From an uncultured Alphaproteobacteria bacterium (lineage in GTDB: Bacteria; Pseudomonadota; Alphaproteobacteria; HIMB59; GCA-002718135): a DNA stretch of 35,756 nucleotides. Positions 21,459 to 30,426 of the stretch are shown here, in pieces. The stretch lies in the NCBI GenBank assembly GCA_902560675.1, contig CACEMP010000014.1, positions 1-35,756 of the forward strand, written 5' to 3'. A model generated the notes under the pieces. That model saw nothing but the letters and a program-made list of their open reading frames with translations. It did no database searches and was not told the DNA's origin. A program made the translations under genes and the position numbers. How positions within the stretch are numbered: the stretch's first letter is position 1; each line of letters starts with the position of its first letter.

Positions 21459-21793
21459 AGATGGTGAGATGATCGCTTGAGAAATCAAGAGGAAAGTCCG
21501 GGCTCCACTGGAAAAAAAACCAGGTAATTCCTGGCGAGCGTAAGCTCAGGGAAAGTGCAGCAGAAAATAAACCGCCTTTTGGTAAGGGTGAAAAGGTGAG
21601 GTAAGAGCTCACCGCTTTTTTGGTAACAAAAAAGGCATTGCAAACCCTTTTTGGAGCAAGGTCAAATAGGAATAACAATCAGTTCCAGCTGTGTTATTCG
21701 GGTAGACTGCTTGAAGCAAATGGTAACATTTGCTCTAGATTAATGATCATCAATTTAATTATATAAATTACAGAACCCGGCTTAACACCATCT
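21459..21793 (+). ncRNA. rnpB: RNase P RNA (bacterial class A)
   Basis: Catalytic RNA that trims tRNA 5' leaders. The near-universal 5' core GAGGAAAGTCCGGGCTCC lies at 21489-21506 and its 3' partner ACAGAACCCGGCTTA at 21770-21784; together they form P4. The ends close in P1: AGATGGTG (21459-21466) pairs exactly with CACCATCT (21786-21793). The internal GTGCAGCAGAAAATAAACCGCC-type region (around 21557) and the GGTAAGGGTGAAAAGGTG hairpin series are typical of class A. At about 335 nt it is slightly compact. The placement directly before mraZ is an alphaproteobacterial arrangement as I recall it. It explains most of the otherwise gene-free stretch 21439-21880. No intrinsic terminator is visible after it. 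Confidence 0.95.
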
Positions 21794-21796
21794 TTA

Positions 21797-21826
21797 TTTA
21801 CTTAAAGAACATTATAGGAACATAAT
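21797..21826 (+). promoter_or_regulatory. Candidate promoter of the dcw cluster (Pmra)
   Basis: TTTACT at 21797-21802 (four of six -35 bases) is followed after 18 bases by CATAAT at 21821-21826 (five of six -10 bases). The start of transcription would fall near 21833, just ahead of the four CCCAT boxes. That order, promoter then MraZ boxes then mraZ, matches the known arrangement in E. coli. Confidence 0.45.
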
Positions 21827-21840
21827 AAATAAATTATATA

Positions 21841-21875
21841 CCCATTGACGCCCATATATTCCCATGATAACCCAT
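21841..21875 (+). promoter_or_regulatory. MraZ operator: four CCCAT boxes at exact 10-bp spacing
   Basis: CCCAT occurs at 21841, 21851, 21861 and 21871, with unrelated bases between, and the mraZ ATG follows at 21881, on the same 10-bp phase. On the minus strand each box reads ATGGG. Known MraZ sites are TGGG-containing repeats separated by about 5-6 bases, one helical turn apart, upstream of mraZ. The position, core and phase all agree, so autoregulation of the dcw cluster by MraZ is a strong inference. Confidence 0.85.
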
Positions 21876-21880
21876 ATTTT

Positions 21881-22342
21881 ATGGATTTGTTTATTTCAAA
21901 ATTTTTTAATAAAATTGATAAAAAGGGTAGAGTATCACTTCCTTCTAGTTTTAGAAACGTCTTACCTAAAAGTAATAGAAACGAAATAATATTATATAAA
22001 TCTATAAAATCACCTTCAATTGAAGGCTGTGGCGTTGGTCGTCTAAAAGAAATAGCAAAAAGAATTAATAATCTTGATTTTTTTTCTGAAGATTACGATG
22101 ATTTTTCTACTTCAATATTTTCTGAGATAGTTACATCTAACATTGATAAAGAAGGAAGGTTTTTAATACCAGAAGATTTAAAACAATATGCCAATATAAA
22201 AACAGAAGCAGCTTTTTTTGGTCAAGGTCACTTTTTTCAAATTTGGGAACCAAAAACAGGTTTAAAAAATACCTTAACTTCAAGAAAAAGACTTTTAGAA
22301 CAAAAAAAATCACTAAGAATGATCTTAACACAACAAAAATAA
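21881..22342 (+). CDS. mraZ: Transcriptional regulator MraZ
   Basis: A 153-residue protein of two AbrB-like halves, each with the DxxxR signature: D-K-K-G-R near residue 11 and D-K-E-G-R near residue 90. MraZ forms ring-shaped oligomers that bind repeated TGGG boxes and control the division and cell-wall cluster, including its own gene. I start at ATG 21881, giving MDLFISKFFNKIDKKGR, which matches alphaproteobacterial MraZ. A TTG at 21845 would translate the operator repeats and is rejected. First gene of the dcw cluster; rsmH follows after one base. Confidence 0.95.
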   Translation: MDLFISKFFNKIDKKGRVSLPSSFRNVLPKSNRNEIILYKSIKSPSIEGCGVGRLKEIAKRINNLDFFSEDYDDFSTSIFSEIVTSNIDKEGRFLIPEDLKQYANIKTEAAFFGQGHFFQIWEPKTGLKNTLTSRKRLLEQKKSLRMILTQQK

Positions 22343-22343
22343 T

Positions 22344-23282
22344 ATGAAAAATTTACATAGGCCTGTAATGATCAAAGAAATATTTTCATTCTTACCAACA
22401 AACAAATCATTAAATGTAATTGATGCAACTTTTGGTGGTGGTGGATACTCAAAATCTATTCTAGAAAAATTAAATATAAATGAATTATTAGCAATAGATA
22501 GAGATCCAATAACAAAGATATTCTCAAAAGAATTAGAAAATAAGTATTCAAATTTTACATTGATAAATGATAGATTTAGTAGAATTCAAGAAATAGTTAA
22601 AGATACAAAATTAAAAGAAAAAAAATTTGATATTATTTTATTTGATTTAGGAACTAGTTCAAATCAGATAGAAAATTCTAAAAGAGGATTTTCATTTAAT
22701 AAAGAAGGACCATTAGATATGAGAATGGGGCTTACTGAAAAAAATGCTTTTAATATAGTCAATAAATATGATGAAAAAAATTTAGCTAAAATTATATATG
22801 AGTATGGTGAAGAAAGATATTCAAGAGTAATTGCAAAGGAAATCATAAAAGAAAGAAAAATTAAAATCATTTCAAGCACTTTAGAGCTATCAAATATTGT
22901 AAAAAAATGTGTACCAAATAAAAGTAAAAAAAGTAAGAAGATACATCCAGCAACCAAAACATTTCAAGCTCTTCGAATCTATGTTAACGATGAATTAAAT
23001 GAATTAAAACAAAGTTTAGAAAAAACGATCAATATTCTTAAAAATGATGGTTTAATTTTAGTAGTTTCTTTCCAAAGTCTTGAAGATAGAATTGTGAAAG
23101 ATTTTTTTAACCACAATAGTGGTAAACGATGGCGTTCCTCCCGCCACTACCCGGAGTTTCCTGATAATAAGGCAACTCATTTAAAAATAATCACCAAAAA
23201 ACCAATATTGCCAACTGCATCTGAGATTTTAATTAATCCTAGATCAAGATCAGCAAAACTTCGGGTAGCTCAGAAACTGTAG
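22344..23282 (+). CDS. rsmH: 16S rRNA m4C1402 methyltransferase RsmH (MraW)
   Basis: A 312-residue SAM-dependent enzyme that N4-methylates C1402 in the ribosomal decoding centre. Motifs are HRPVMIKEI at the start, the SAM loop DATFGGGGYS, AIDRDP, FDLGTSSNQI, GPLDMRM, HPATKTFQALRIYVN, SFQSLEDRIVK, and the C-terminal NPRSRSAKLR. The length is normal. An unusually G/C-rich stretch lies near 23131-23154 in the codons for RWRSSRHYPE. It lies between mraZ and ftsL as in most bacteria. Confidence 0.97.
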   Translation: MKNLHRPVMIKEIFSFLPTNKSLNVIDATFGGGGYSKSILEKLNINELLAIDRDPITKIFSKELENKYSNFTLINDRFSRIQEIVKDTKLKEKKFDIILFDLGTSSNQIENSKRGFSFNKEGPLDMRMGLTEKNAFNIVNKYDEKNLAKIIYEYGEERYSRVIAKEIIKERKIKIISSTLELSNIVKKCVPNKSKKSKKIHPATKTFQALRIYVNDELNELKQSLEKTINILKNDGLILVVSFQSLEDRIVKDFFNHNSGKRWRSSRHYPEFPDNKATHLKIITKKPILPTASEILINPRSRSAKLRVAQKL

Positions 23283-23284
23283 AA

Positions 23285-23614
23285 ATGAAATATGCTAAAT
23301 CAATAATTGCACTGATGTTTATTAATATACTTCTTGTTTTCTCAATGATATTTGTTGCAAATAAAACTAGAGATTTAGAAAAAAAAAATAATATTTTATT
23401 AAAGGAAATTGTTCATTCTAATGAAATAATTAAAATAAATAAAATAGAATTAATTTCTCATCAAAAAAACTCTTATTTAAAAAAACTATATTCTTTATAT
23501 TTTACGAATACTGATATGAATAATAAATTGAATATAATTTCAATTAAAGATTTTTCAAATCAAGATAGAAAAATTCAATTAGTAAAATCTGAAAATTATA
23601 TAAATGGCAAATAG
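23285..23614 (+). CDS. ftsL: Cell division protein FtsL
   Basis: A 109-residue bitopic protein. A single transmembrane helix spans about residues 6-25 (IIALMFINILLVFSMIFVA), followed by a charged, coiled-coil-prone segment (about 29-60, with TRDLEKKNNILLKEI). FtsL is poorly conserved, so the call rests on size, topology and position between rsmH and ftsI. In the family it forms the FtsQLB subcomplex that activates FtsWI at the septum. Its last 11 bases overlap ftsI. Confidence 0.85.
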   Translation: MKYAKSIIALMFINILLVFSMIFVANKTRDLEKKNNILLKEIVHSNEIIKINKIELISHQKNSYLKKLYSLYFTNTDMNNKLNIISIKDFSNQDRKIQLVKSENYINGK

Positions 23615-25253
23615 ATTAAAACTATTTGATAGTGACTCACTAAAATTACTTCATAGTAGAGTTTTTTTTTCAATAATAACATTTATATTTTTTTATTTTA
23701 TATCTATTTATAGAATATCATCGATAATGTTATTCCCAGAAGCTGTTATTGATAATAATTATTTCAACAACACAACTATAAGGGGAGATATTTACGATAG
23801 AAATGGTAAAATTTTATCTACATCTATTAAAAGTACTTCCTTATCTATTAATCCAAATAAAATTAAAAATAAAAAAAAATTAGCTACTAAATTATCTAAA
23901 ATACTTAATTTAGATCCCAATACTTTAGAGAAGAAATTACTTTCTAAAAATAATTTTGTTTGGATAAAAAGAAATATAACCCCAAATGAATATCAAAAAA
24001 TTATAAATTTAGGAGAAATTAATATTAAAAATCATATTGAGTATAAAAGAATATATCCTTATAAAAATATATCCTCTCATGTAGTGGGTCATGTTGATAT
24101 TGATCAAGAAGGTCAAAGTGGTATCGAAAGATATTTTAATTCCAAGCTATCTAAATCAGAAAATGTTTATATTAGTTTGGATATTGATCTTCAACAAAGT
24201 GTAAGAGAAAAATTGATGCAAACAGTTGATTATTATAAAGCTGAGTCAGGCTTAGCTATTGTTATGAACATTCAAACAGGTCAAATATTATCATCAGTAA
24301 GCTTACCCGACTATAATCCTCAAAATAAATCTTCAATTAACAAAAAAAATTTAATCAATCGTGTTTTTCAATCAAACTATGAAATGGGTTCTACATTTAA
24401 ACCAATAACAGCAGTAATGGGTTTTGATTTTGATTTAATTGATAATAGTATGAAGTTTGATGTAACTAAAAAATATTTAAATATTGGTGATCATCAACAA
24501 TACAAAGATAATGGTATTTATAACATTGAAAAAATAATAATTGAATCTTCCAATATTGGTACCGCACAAGTGGCAACAAAAATTGGTAAAGAAAAACAAA
24601 AAATTTTTTTTGAAAAAATTGGATTTTATAATCGCATTGATATTGAAAATAAAGAATCAGCAGCTCCACTTGGAAACAAAAATAACTGGGGAAAAATTGA
24701 AACTGCCACAATTGGTTTTGGTCATGGTTTTTCAATAACACCTCTTCATTTAGTTAAAGCATATGCAACATTGTCAAATAATGGTTTTGAAGTAGAACCA
24801 ACCCTACAATTAAATAAAGAAAAGAATAAAAAACAAATATTAGAAAAAAATGACTCATCAAAGTTTTTTCTTAATTTACTTAAAGCTGTTGTTCTCAAGA
24901 CAGAATATACAGGCCCTAGAATCAAAATAGACGGATATGAAATAGGCGGGAAGACAGGTACCTCTGAATTGTTAAATCCAAAAGGAGGTTATTATAAGGA
25001 TAGAAATCTTACCTCATTTATTGGTATTTTTCCAATATCTAATCCTAAATATATTATATACACTGCATTAGAATACCCAAAAAAAGAGCCAGGAACAAAT
25101 CAAAAAATGACTGGTGCAAGAGTAAATGCTCCTTTGGTAAAAGAAATAATAATTAACATTATAAAGTTATTTAATATTCCAAAAAAAGATAAATATGAAT
25201 TTCTCAAAGTAGACACAAATTCTATATATAAATTTATTAATGCAACTATCTAG
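23604..25253 (+). CDS. ftsI: Septal peptidoglycan transpeptidase FtsI (PBP3)
   Basis: A 549-residue class B penicillin-binding protein. One N-terminal membrane anchor (about 19-38, FFSIITFIFFYFISIYRI) precedes the pedestal domain with RGDIYDRNG (60-68) and GIERYF (173-178). Transpeptidase motifs are complete: S263-T-F-K266, S315-S-N317, and K450-T-G452-T. It cross-links septal glycan made by FtsW. The gene overlaps ftsL upstream by 11 bases and murE downstream by 14. Length and motifs indicate an intact enzyme. Confidence 0.97.
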   Translation: MANRLKLFDSDSLKLLHSRVFFSIITFIFFYFISIYRISSIMLFPEAVIDNNYFNNTTIRGDIYDRNGKILSTSIKSTSLSINPNKIKNKKKLATKLSKILNLDPNTLEKKLLSKNNFVWIKRNITPNEYQKIINLGEINIKNHIEYKRIYPYKNISSHVVGHVDIDQEGQSGIERYFNSKLSKSENVYISLDIDLQQSVREKLMQTVDYYKAESGLAIVMNIQTGQILSSVSLPDYNPQNKSSINKKNLINRVFQSNYEMGSTFKPITAVMGFDFDLIDNSMKFDVTKKYLNIGDHQQYKDNGIYNIEKIIIESSNIGTAQVATKIGKEKQKIFFEKIGFYNRIDIENKESAAPLGNKNNWGKIETATIGFGHGFSITPLHLVKAYATLSNNGFEVEPTLQLNKEKNKKQILEKNDSSKFFLNLLKAVVLKTEYTGPRIKIDGYEIGGKTGTSELLNPKGGYYKDRNLTSFIGIFPISNPKYIIYTALEYPKKEPGTNQKMTGARVNAPLVKEIIINIIKLFNIPKKDKYEFLKVDTNSIYKFINATI

Positions 25254-26658
25254 TTTATTTAACACAATAAATATAATAAAGACATATAACTTTAATAAAA
25301 ATAGTTACTTTTCATCTGTAACAGCAAACTCAAAACTAACTAACAAATCGACAATATTTATTTTTGATAAAAATTCAAAATCAAAAAAAAAATACATAAA
25401 CGAAGCATTAAAAAATAAAATACCAGCTATAATATCAAATAAATATCTAAGAAATTTAAATATACCACAATTTGTTGTCACAGATATAAATTATGAAACT
25501 AAATTATTATTAAAAAAAATTTATCCAAGTACTCCATCTAACAGCATAGCAATAACTGGAACAAATGGAAAAACTTCAGTTGTTTGGTATATTTCAAAAA
25601 TACTAAAATTAATTAATTATAGCAACTCAACAGTTGGAACTTTGGGTTACTACAGGAATGGAAAAAAAATAAATGATATAAGTTTAACAACTCCAGCATA
25701 TGAAGAATTATATAAATATGGATCTTCTGATAAAAAGATAAATAATACATATATCTTTGAAGCTTCCAGTCATGCTTTAGATCAAAATAGATTAAGGGAT
25801 TATCCAATAAATATTGCTGCAATAACAAATATTTCTATAGATCATTTAGATTATCACAAAAATAAAGCAAATTATAAAAAAGCTAAATTAAAGTTATTTA
25901 CAAAGTATTTATCTTCAAATGGAACAGCTGTAATCAATTCAAGAATAAAAAATATTTCAACTATTGAGGATAAATTAAATAAAAAAAATATCAAAATAAT
26001 ATATTTTGGGGATAAATATATATCTTTAGTAAAGAAAAAAACTTCTTATAATCTTGATATTTATAAAAAAAAATTTTTATTAAAAAAATTAAAAATATCT
26101 AATGAAATAGAATTAGAAAATTTAGAGTGTGCTATTGCTTGTTGTTTGGCTCTAAAAATAGATAAAAAAAGAATTTTAAAAGTACTTTCAAAAATTGATA
26201 ACCCCCCAGGTAGATTTCAAACTATAAATTATAAGAAAAAAAAATCAAAAATAATTATAGATTATGCGCACACACCTGATGCATTAAGAAGATTATTAAA
26301 ATCGTTTTCCAAAAAGCCAATTCTAGTATTTGGATGTGGAGGAGATAGAGATAAAAATAAAAGAAAAAATATGGGATTAATCGCAGATAGATATTCTTAT
26401 AAGACCTATGTTACAGATGATAATCCAAGGTATGAAAACGCATCTAAAATTAGAAAAAATATACTTAAATTTTGTAAAAATGGAATTGAGGTACCAAATA
26501 GAAAAACTGCAATAAAAAAAGCGATCAAAGAATTATATTTCAATGATACACTTATAATAGCTGGTAAGGGACATGAGAATTTTCAATTAATAAAAAACAA
26601 AAAAAATAAATTTGATGACTTTAAAATTGTAAAAGAAATATTAAAAAATGAACACTAA
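25240..26658 (+). CDS. murE: UDP-MurNAc-tripeptide synthetase MurE (meso-DAP type)
   Basis: A 472-residue Mur ligase that adds the third stem residue. The ATP loop is ITGTNGKTS with K111. Then come TVGTLGYY, LTTPAYEEL, FEASSHALDQNR, ITNISIDHLDYH, PGRFQ, IDYAHTPDALR and FGCGGDRDKNKR. Residues 394-397 are D-N-P-R, the signature of enzymes that add meso-diaminopimelate rather than lysine. A Gram-negative wall chemistry is therefore expected. It overlaps ftsI by 14 bases and murF by 11. Confidence 0.96.
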   Translation: MQLSSLFNTINIIKTYNFNKNSYFSSVTANSKLTNKSTIFIFDKNSKSKKKYINEALKNKIPAIISNKYLRNLNIPQFVVTDINYETKLLLKKIYPSTPSNSIAITGTNGKTSVVWYISKILKLINYSNSTVGTLGYYRNGKKINDISLTTPAYEELYKYGSSDKKINNTYIFEASSHALDQNRLRDYPINIAAITNISIDHLDYHKNKANYKKAKLKLFTKYLSSNGTAVINSRIKNISTIEDKLNKKNIKIIYFGDKYISLVKKKTSYNLDIYKKKFLLKKLKISNEIELENLECAIACCLALKIDKKRILKVLSKIDNPPGRFQTINYKKKKSKIIIDYAHTPDALRRLLKSFSKKPILVFGCGGDRDKNKRKNMGLIADRYSYKTYVTDDNPRYENASKIRKNILKFCKNGIEVPNRKTAIKKAIKELYFNDTLIIAGKGHENFQLIKNKKNKFDDFKIVKEILKNEH

Positions 26659-28018
26659 AATTGACTTTGAAAATTATATTTTTAAAAATAAAAACAAGTT
26701 AAAAATTTCTAGTAAAGATATAAAAAAAGGTGATGTTTTTTTATCTCTAAAAGGTAAAAATACACATGGAAATAAATTTATAACATCTTCAATAAAAAAA
26801 GGAGCAAGATATTGTATCACTGATAATAAAAATTATAAAAAAAATAATAAAGTAATATTAGTAAAAAATGTTTTCCTTTACTTAACTTCTTTAGCAAATA
26901 GAAAAAGAGATTTATATAAAGGAAAAGTTATAGGTATTACTGGTAGTGCTGGTAAAACTACATTGAAAGAAACTATAGTCTATTTTTTAAAGAAAAAACA
27001 TAAAATTTCTTACTCACAAAAAAGTTATAATAATAAACTAGGTGTATTAATTTCTTTATTAAATCTAAATTTAGAATCGACTTTTGCTATATTTGAAATT
27101 GGTACGAATAATTTTGGTGAAATTAAAGAACTAACGAAAATTGTCAGACCATCAGAAATATTTATTACAAATATCCAATCTACCCATCTTGAGTATTTTA
27201 TTACAAAAAAAAATATTGCAAAAGAGAAATCAGATATTTTCAATTCTAAGTATAATAATGAAAGAAAAAAACTTTACTTAAATATAACATCGTACGAAGA
27301 AAATATAATTTTAAAAAGAGCTAGACAGGAAAAAAAACTAAAAATAATACGTATTGATAAAAATTCAAAAAAATATTTTATTAAAAATATAGTGAATGTT
27401 AAAAATTTATCTAAAGTTACCTTTCATATAAATAAAAAAAATATAACAATTAATAAAAAAAATCCTGCAATTTTTAGATTAACAAATTTATTATTTTGTT
27501 ATGCTTTTTTTAATGAAAACCATCTTAAAATTGAGGATGTTACTAATAATCAAAAAAACCTTAAACCAGTTAGTGGCAGAGGTTTAAATCATAGAATATT
27601 TCTTAACAAAAAAATTATAAGTATCATTGATGAATCTTATAATTCAAATCCTGACACTTTATTACAAAGTATTGAGTATATAAATAAATTAAAAATATCT
27701 AATAATAAGAAAATCTTGATATTAGGAGATATGAACGAATTGGGTAAAAATTCAACAAAAATTCATCTTGATATTCTAAAGAGGATAGATTTAGCATCCT
27801 ATAAATTTATTATTTTATGTGGCAAAATACTCAGGAGATCTATAAATAATTTTATTAATCCAAGTAATTTATTTATTTATCTTGAAAATAAAAATAAAAT
27901 TATGAAATTTTTAAATAAATCAATTCATAATAATGACATTATTATGATTAAATGTTCAAATTCTACTGAGATAAATCAATTTGCAAAAGTTCTATTAAAG
28001 AGGAGTAATATACATTGA
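26648..28018 (+). CDS. murF: UDP-MurNAc-pentapeptide synthetase MurF
   Basis: A 456-residue Mur ligase that adds D-Ala-D-Ala to the tripeptide precursor. The N-terminal domain has ISSKDIKKGDVFLSLKG, followed by the P-loop GITGSAGKTTLKE with K103. Further marks are SYNNKLGVLISLL, FEIGTNNFGEI, IDESYNSNPDTL and ILGDMNELG, all MurF-specific. The A/T-driven Lys/Asn/Ile bias is very strong here. The stop TGA lies inside the TTG start of mraY (TTGA), so the two are coupled. Confidence 0.96.
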   Translation: MNTKIDFENYIFKNKNKLKISSKDIKKGDVFLSLKGKNTHGNKFITSSIKKGARYCITDNKNYKKNNKVILVKNVFLYLTSLANRKRDLYKGKVIGITGSAGKTTLKETIVYFLKKKHKISYSQKSYNNKLGVLISLLNLNLESTFAIFEIGTNNFGEIKELTKIVRPSEIFITNIQSTHLEYFITKKNIAKEKSDIFNSKYNNERKKLYLNITSYEENIILKRARQEKKLKIIRIDKNSKKYFIKNIVNVKNLSKVTFHINKKNITINKKNPAIFRLTNLLFCYAFFNENHLKIEDVTNNQKNLKPVSGRGLNHRIFLNKKIISIIDESYNSNPDTLLQSIEYINKLKISNNKKILILGDMNELGKNSTKIHLDILKRIDLASYKFIILCGKILRRSINNFINPSNLFIYLENKNKIMKFLNKSIHNNDIIMIKCSNSTEINQFAKVLLKRSNIH

Positions 28019-29103
28019 TCAAATTATTAGCATTTGAATATCAATCATTTTTTAGTTTTTTAAATATATTTAGTTATATAACTTTTAGATCTGGAGCAGC
28101 TGTTCTTACATCACTATTTTTCTCACTTATATTTGGAAACTATATTATTAATAAACTATCTTATATCCAACCATCTGGTCAACCCATAAGAGAAGATGGA
28201 CCAGAGTCGCATATTATTGCAAAAAAAGGCACTCCTACTATGGGCGGATTATTAATAATCCTAAGTGTTTTAGTATCAACTTTTTTGTGGGCTGATTTAA
28301 AAAATAATTTTATTTGGATTTCAATTTTTACAATATTAATTTTTGGAACTATAGGATTTGCTGATGATTATAAAAAAATTAAATCAAATTCAAGTTCTGG
28401 TATATCTTCAAAAATAAGAATGATTTTTCAAATAATTTTTGGATTATTAATAACTTATTTAATTATCACAAATTTAGATCCAAAAATCAGTAATGCTATG
28501 ACCTTTCCTTTTTTTAAAAATTTAATTATTGATTTTGGTATCTTTTATTTTCTTATATCAATATTTATTATTATAGGATCAGCAAATGCTGTAAATTTAA
28601 CAGACGGATTAGACGGTTTGGCAATTGTGCCAGTAATGATTGTTGCTATGTCATTTGCATTAATAACATATGTATCTGGTAATATAGTTTTTTCAAAATA
28701 TTTACTTATTCCTTATATTTCTGGAACAGGGGAATTATCTGTATTTTGTGGATCATTGATTGGAGCTGCACTTGGTTTTTTATGGTTTAATGCACCACCT
28801 GCTAAAGTTTTTATGGGTGATACCGGGTCACTTGCACTTGGAGGCTCATTAGGCTCTATTTCTATCATGTGTAAGAATGAAATTTTACTTGCGATTATAG
28901 GAGGTTTATTTGTTTTAGAAACATTATCAGTGATGATTCAAGTTGTTATATTTAAAATGACTGGAAAAAGAGTTTTTTTAATGGCGCCATTACATCACCA
29001 TTTTGAGAAAAAAGGATGGCCAGAATCAACAATAGTTATTCGCTTTTGGATTATTACAATAGTACTGGCATTAATAGGTCTTGCAACTTTAAGAATTAGA
29101 TAA
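28015..29103 (+). CDS. mraY: Phospho-MurNAc-pentapeptide translocase MraY
   Basis: A 362-residue polytopic enzyme, about ten membrane helices, that moves phospho-MurNAc-pentapeptide onto undecaprenyl phosphate to make lipid I. Active-site motifs are D117-D118 in GFADDYKK, NLTDGLDGL at 194-202, the loop VFMGDTGSLALGG with the third Asp, and MAPLHHHFE near the C-terminus. The start is a TTG at 28015, supported by AGGAG at 28001-28005 nine bases upstream and by a normal N-terminus (YITFRSGAAVLT at 21-32). It overlaps the murF stop; murD follows with no gap. Confidence 0.96.
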   Translation: MIKLLAFEYQSFFSFLNIFSYITFRSGAAVLTSLFFSLIFGNYIINKLSYIQPSGQPIREDGPESHIIAKKGTPTMGGLLIILSVLVSTFLWADLKNNFIWISIFTILIFGTIGFADDYKKIKSNSSSGISSKIRMIFQIIFGLLITYLIITNLDPKISNAMTFPFFKNLIIDFGIFYFLISIFIIIGSANAVNLTDGLDGLAIVPVMIVAMSFALITYVSGNIVFSKYLLIPYISGTGELSVFCGSLIGAALGFLWFNAPPAKVFMGDTGSLALGGSLGSISIMCKNEILLAIIGGLFVLETLSVMIQVVIFKMTGKRVFLMAPLHHHFEKKGWPESTIVIRFWIITIVLALIGLATLRIR

Positions 29104-30426
29104 ATGTTTTTTGTTTATGGTTTACAAAAATCGGGTATTTCAATAATAAAATTATTAGAAAAAAATAACCAAGAATTTAGAATTTGGGATGATGATTCCT
29201 TATTAAGGAAAAAACTTATTAAAATATTTGATAAAAAAATTTTTCTAAATCCAAAAAAAAATAATTTAAATCATTTTAAAAAAATTTATGTTTCACCTGG
29301 GATTTCTATAAGACAAAATAAATTCCAAATTAAAAAAAAATCTATAAAAATTAATAGAGATTTAAATTTATATAATTCAAATTTAACAAATGAAAACGTA
29401 ATTGCAATTACAGGAACAAATGGAAAATCTACTACTACTAAATTAATTGGTGATCTACTAAAGTATAGTAATAAAAAAGTATTTGTTGGTGGAAATATTG
29501 GTGAACCACTATGTAATTCATTTATTAGTAACAAATATTATAGATATCATGTAATTGAATTAAGTTCATTTCAATTAGAGACTATAAAAAACCTAAACCC
29601 AAAAATTTCCATAATTACTAATTTATCTTATGATCATTTAGATAGATATAAAAATATTTCTGATTACATAAAACAAAAAAAGAATATTATATCTAAAACA
29701 GGAATAAATTTGTTTTCAATAGATGACAAATTTTCAAAAAAAATTTACAAGCAAAAAAAAATTAAAAATAAAATTAGTTTTTCAATGTTTGATAAGTCTG
29801 CAGATGTTTATTTTGAGAATAATTTTATTGTAGATAATCACTTTAAAAAGAACAAAAAATTAAAAATTAAAAATTTTTCAGAAGCTCTTATTCCTCATTA
29901 CAATTTACAAAATGTTATAATTACCTATATTTGTTGTAAATTGCTTAAATTACAAGAGAAAACTTTTCTAAAACTTATAAATAAATTTAAAGGTTTGCCT
30001 TATAGAGCTAATATAATTTTTAAACGCAAAGGTTTAAAAATCATAAATAATAGTAAATCAACGAATATAAATTCATCAATAAATTCAATTCAGAATTATA
30101 ATAATATCTACTTAATTCTCGGAGGAATAGCTAAAGAAAAAAATTTTGAGGATATTTTAAAATATAAAGAAAAAATAAAATTTGTTTATGTTTATGGAAA
30201 ATCGGCAATTACTATTCAAAATAAATTAAAACAAAACATTAGTGTAAAAAAATTTAATACTCTTAAACAAGTAGTTAAGAAAGTTTTAATTGATGTCGAA
30301 ATTACGAATATTTCTTCAACAATTTTGTTTGCACCTGCTTGTACATCATATGATCAGTTCACAAATTTTGAAGAAAGGGGAAAACAATTTTCCAAATTAA
30401 TTAAAATTAACTTAGGCAATTTATGA
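29104..30426 (+). CDS. murD: UDP-MurNAc-L-Ala:D-Glu ligase MurD
   Basis: A 440-residue Mur ligase that adds D-glutamate. The shortened Rossmann-like start (VYGLQKSGISIIKLL) leads to SPGIS, then the ATP loop ITGTNGKSTTTK with K108. Further marks are GGNIGEPL, ELSSFQLE, NLSYDHLDRY, GLPYRAN, INNSKSTN and LFAPACTSYDQF, all MurD-type. It begins right after the mraY stop and overlaps ftsW by ATGA. The Lys/Asn/Ile bias is as in its neighbours. Confidence 0.95.
   Translation: MFFVYGLQKSGISIIKLLEKNNQEFRIWDDDSLLRKKLIKIFDKKIFLNPKKNNLNHFKKIYVSPGISIRQNKFQIKKKSIKINRDLNLYNSNLTNENVIAITGTNGKSTTTKLIGDLLKYSNKKVFVGGNIGEPLCNSFISNKYYRYHVIELSSFQLETIKNLNPKISIITNLSYDHLDRYKNISDYIKQKKNIISKTGINLFSIDDKFSKKIYKQKKIKNKISFSMFDKSADVYFENNFIVDNHFKKNKKLKIKNFSEALIPHYNLQNVIITYICCKLLKLQEKTFLKLINKFKGLPYRANIIFKRKGLKIINNSKSTNINSSINSIQNYNNIYLILGGIAKEKNFEDILKYKEKIKFVYVYGKSAITIQNKLKQNISVKKFNTLKQVVKKVLIDVEITNISSTILFAPACTSYDQFTNFEERGKQFSKLIKINLGNL

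Noticed and set aside
21457..21678. An open frame on the minus strand, 73 codons
   Set aside because: It lies entirely across the RNase P RNA core and has no recognisable protein features.
21845..21880. A TTG start giving MraZ a 12-residue N-terminal extension, and TTGACG here as a -35 box
   Set aside because: The extension would be translated from the operator repeats and is not seen in MraZ proteins. No acceptable -10 follows the TTGACG at normal spacing except a poor match too close to the ATG.
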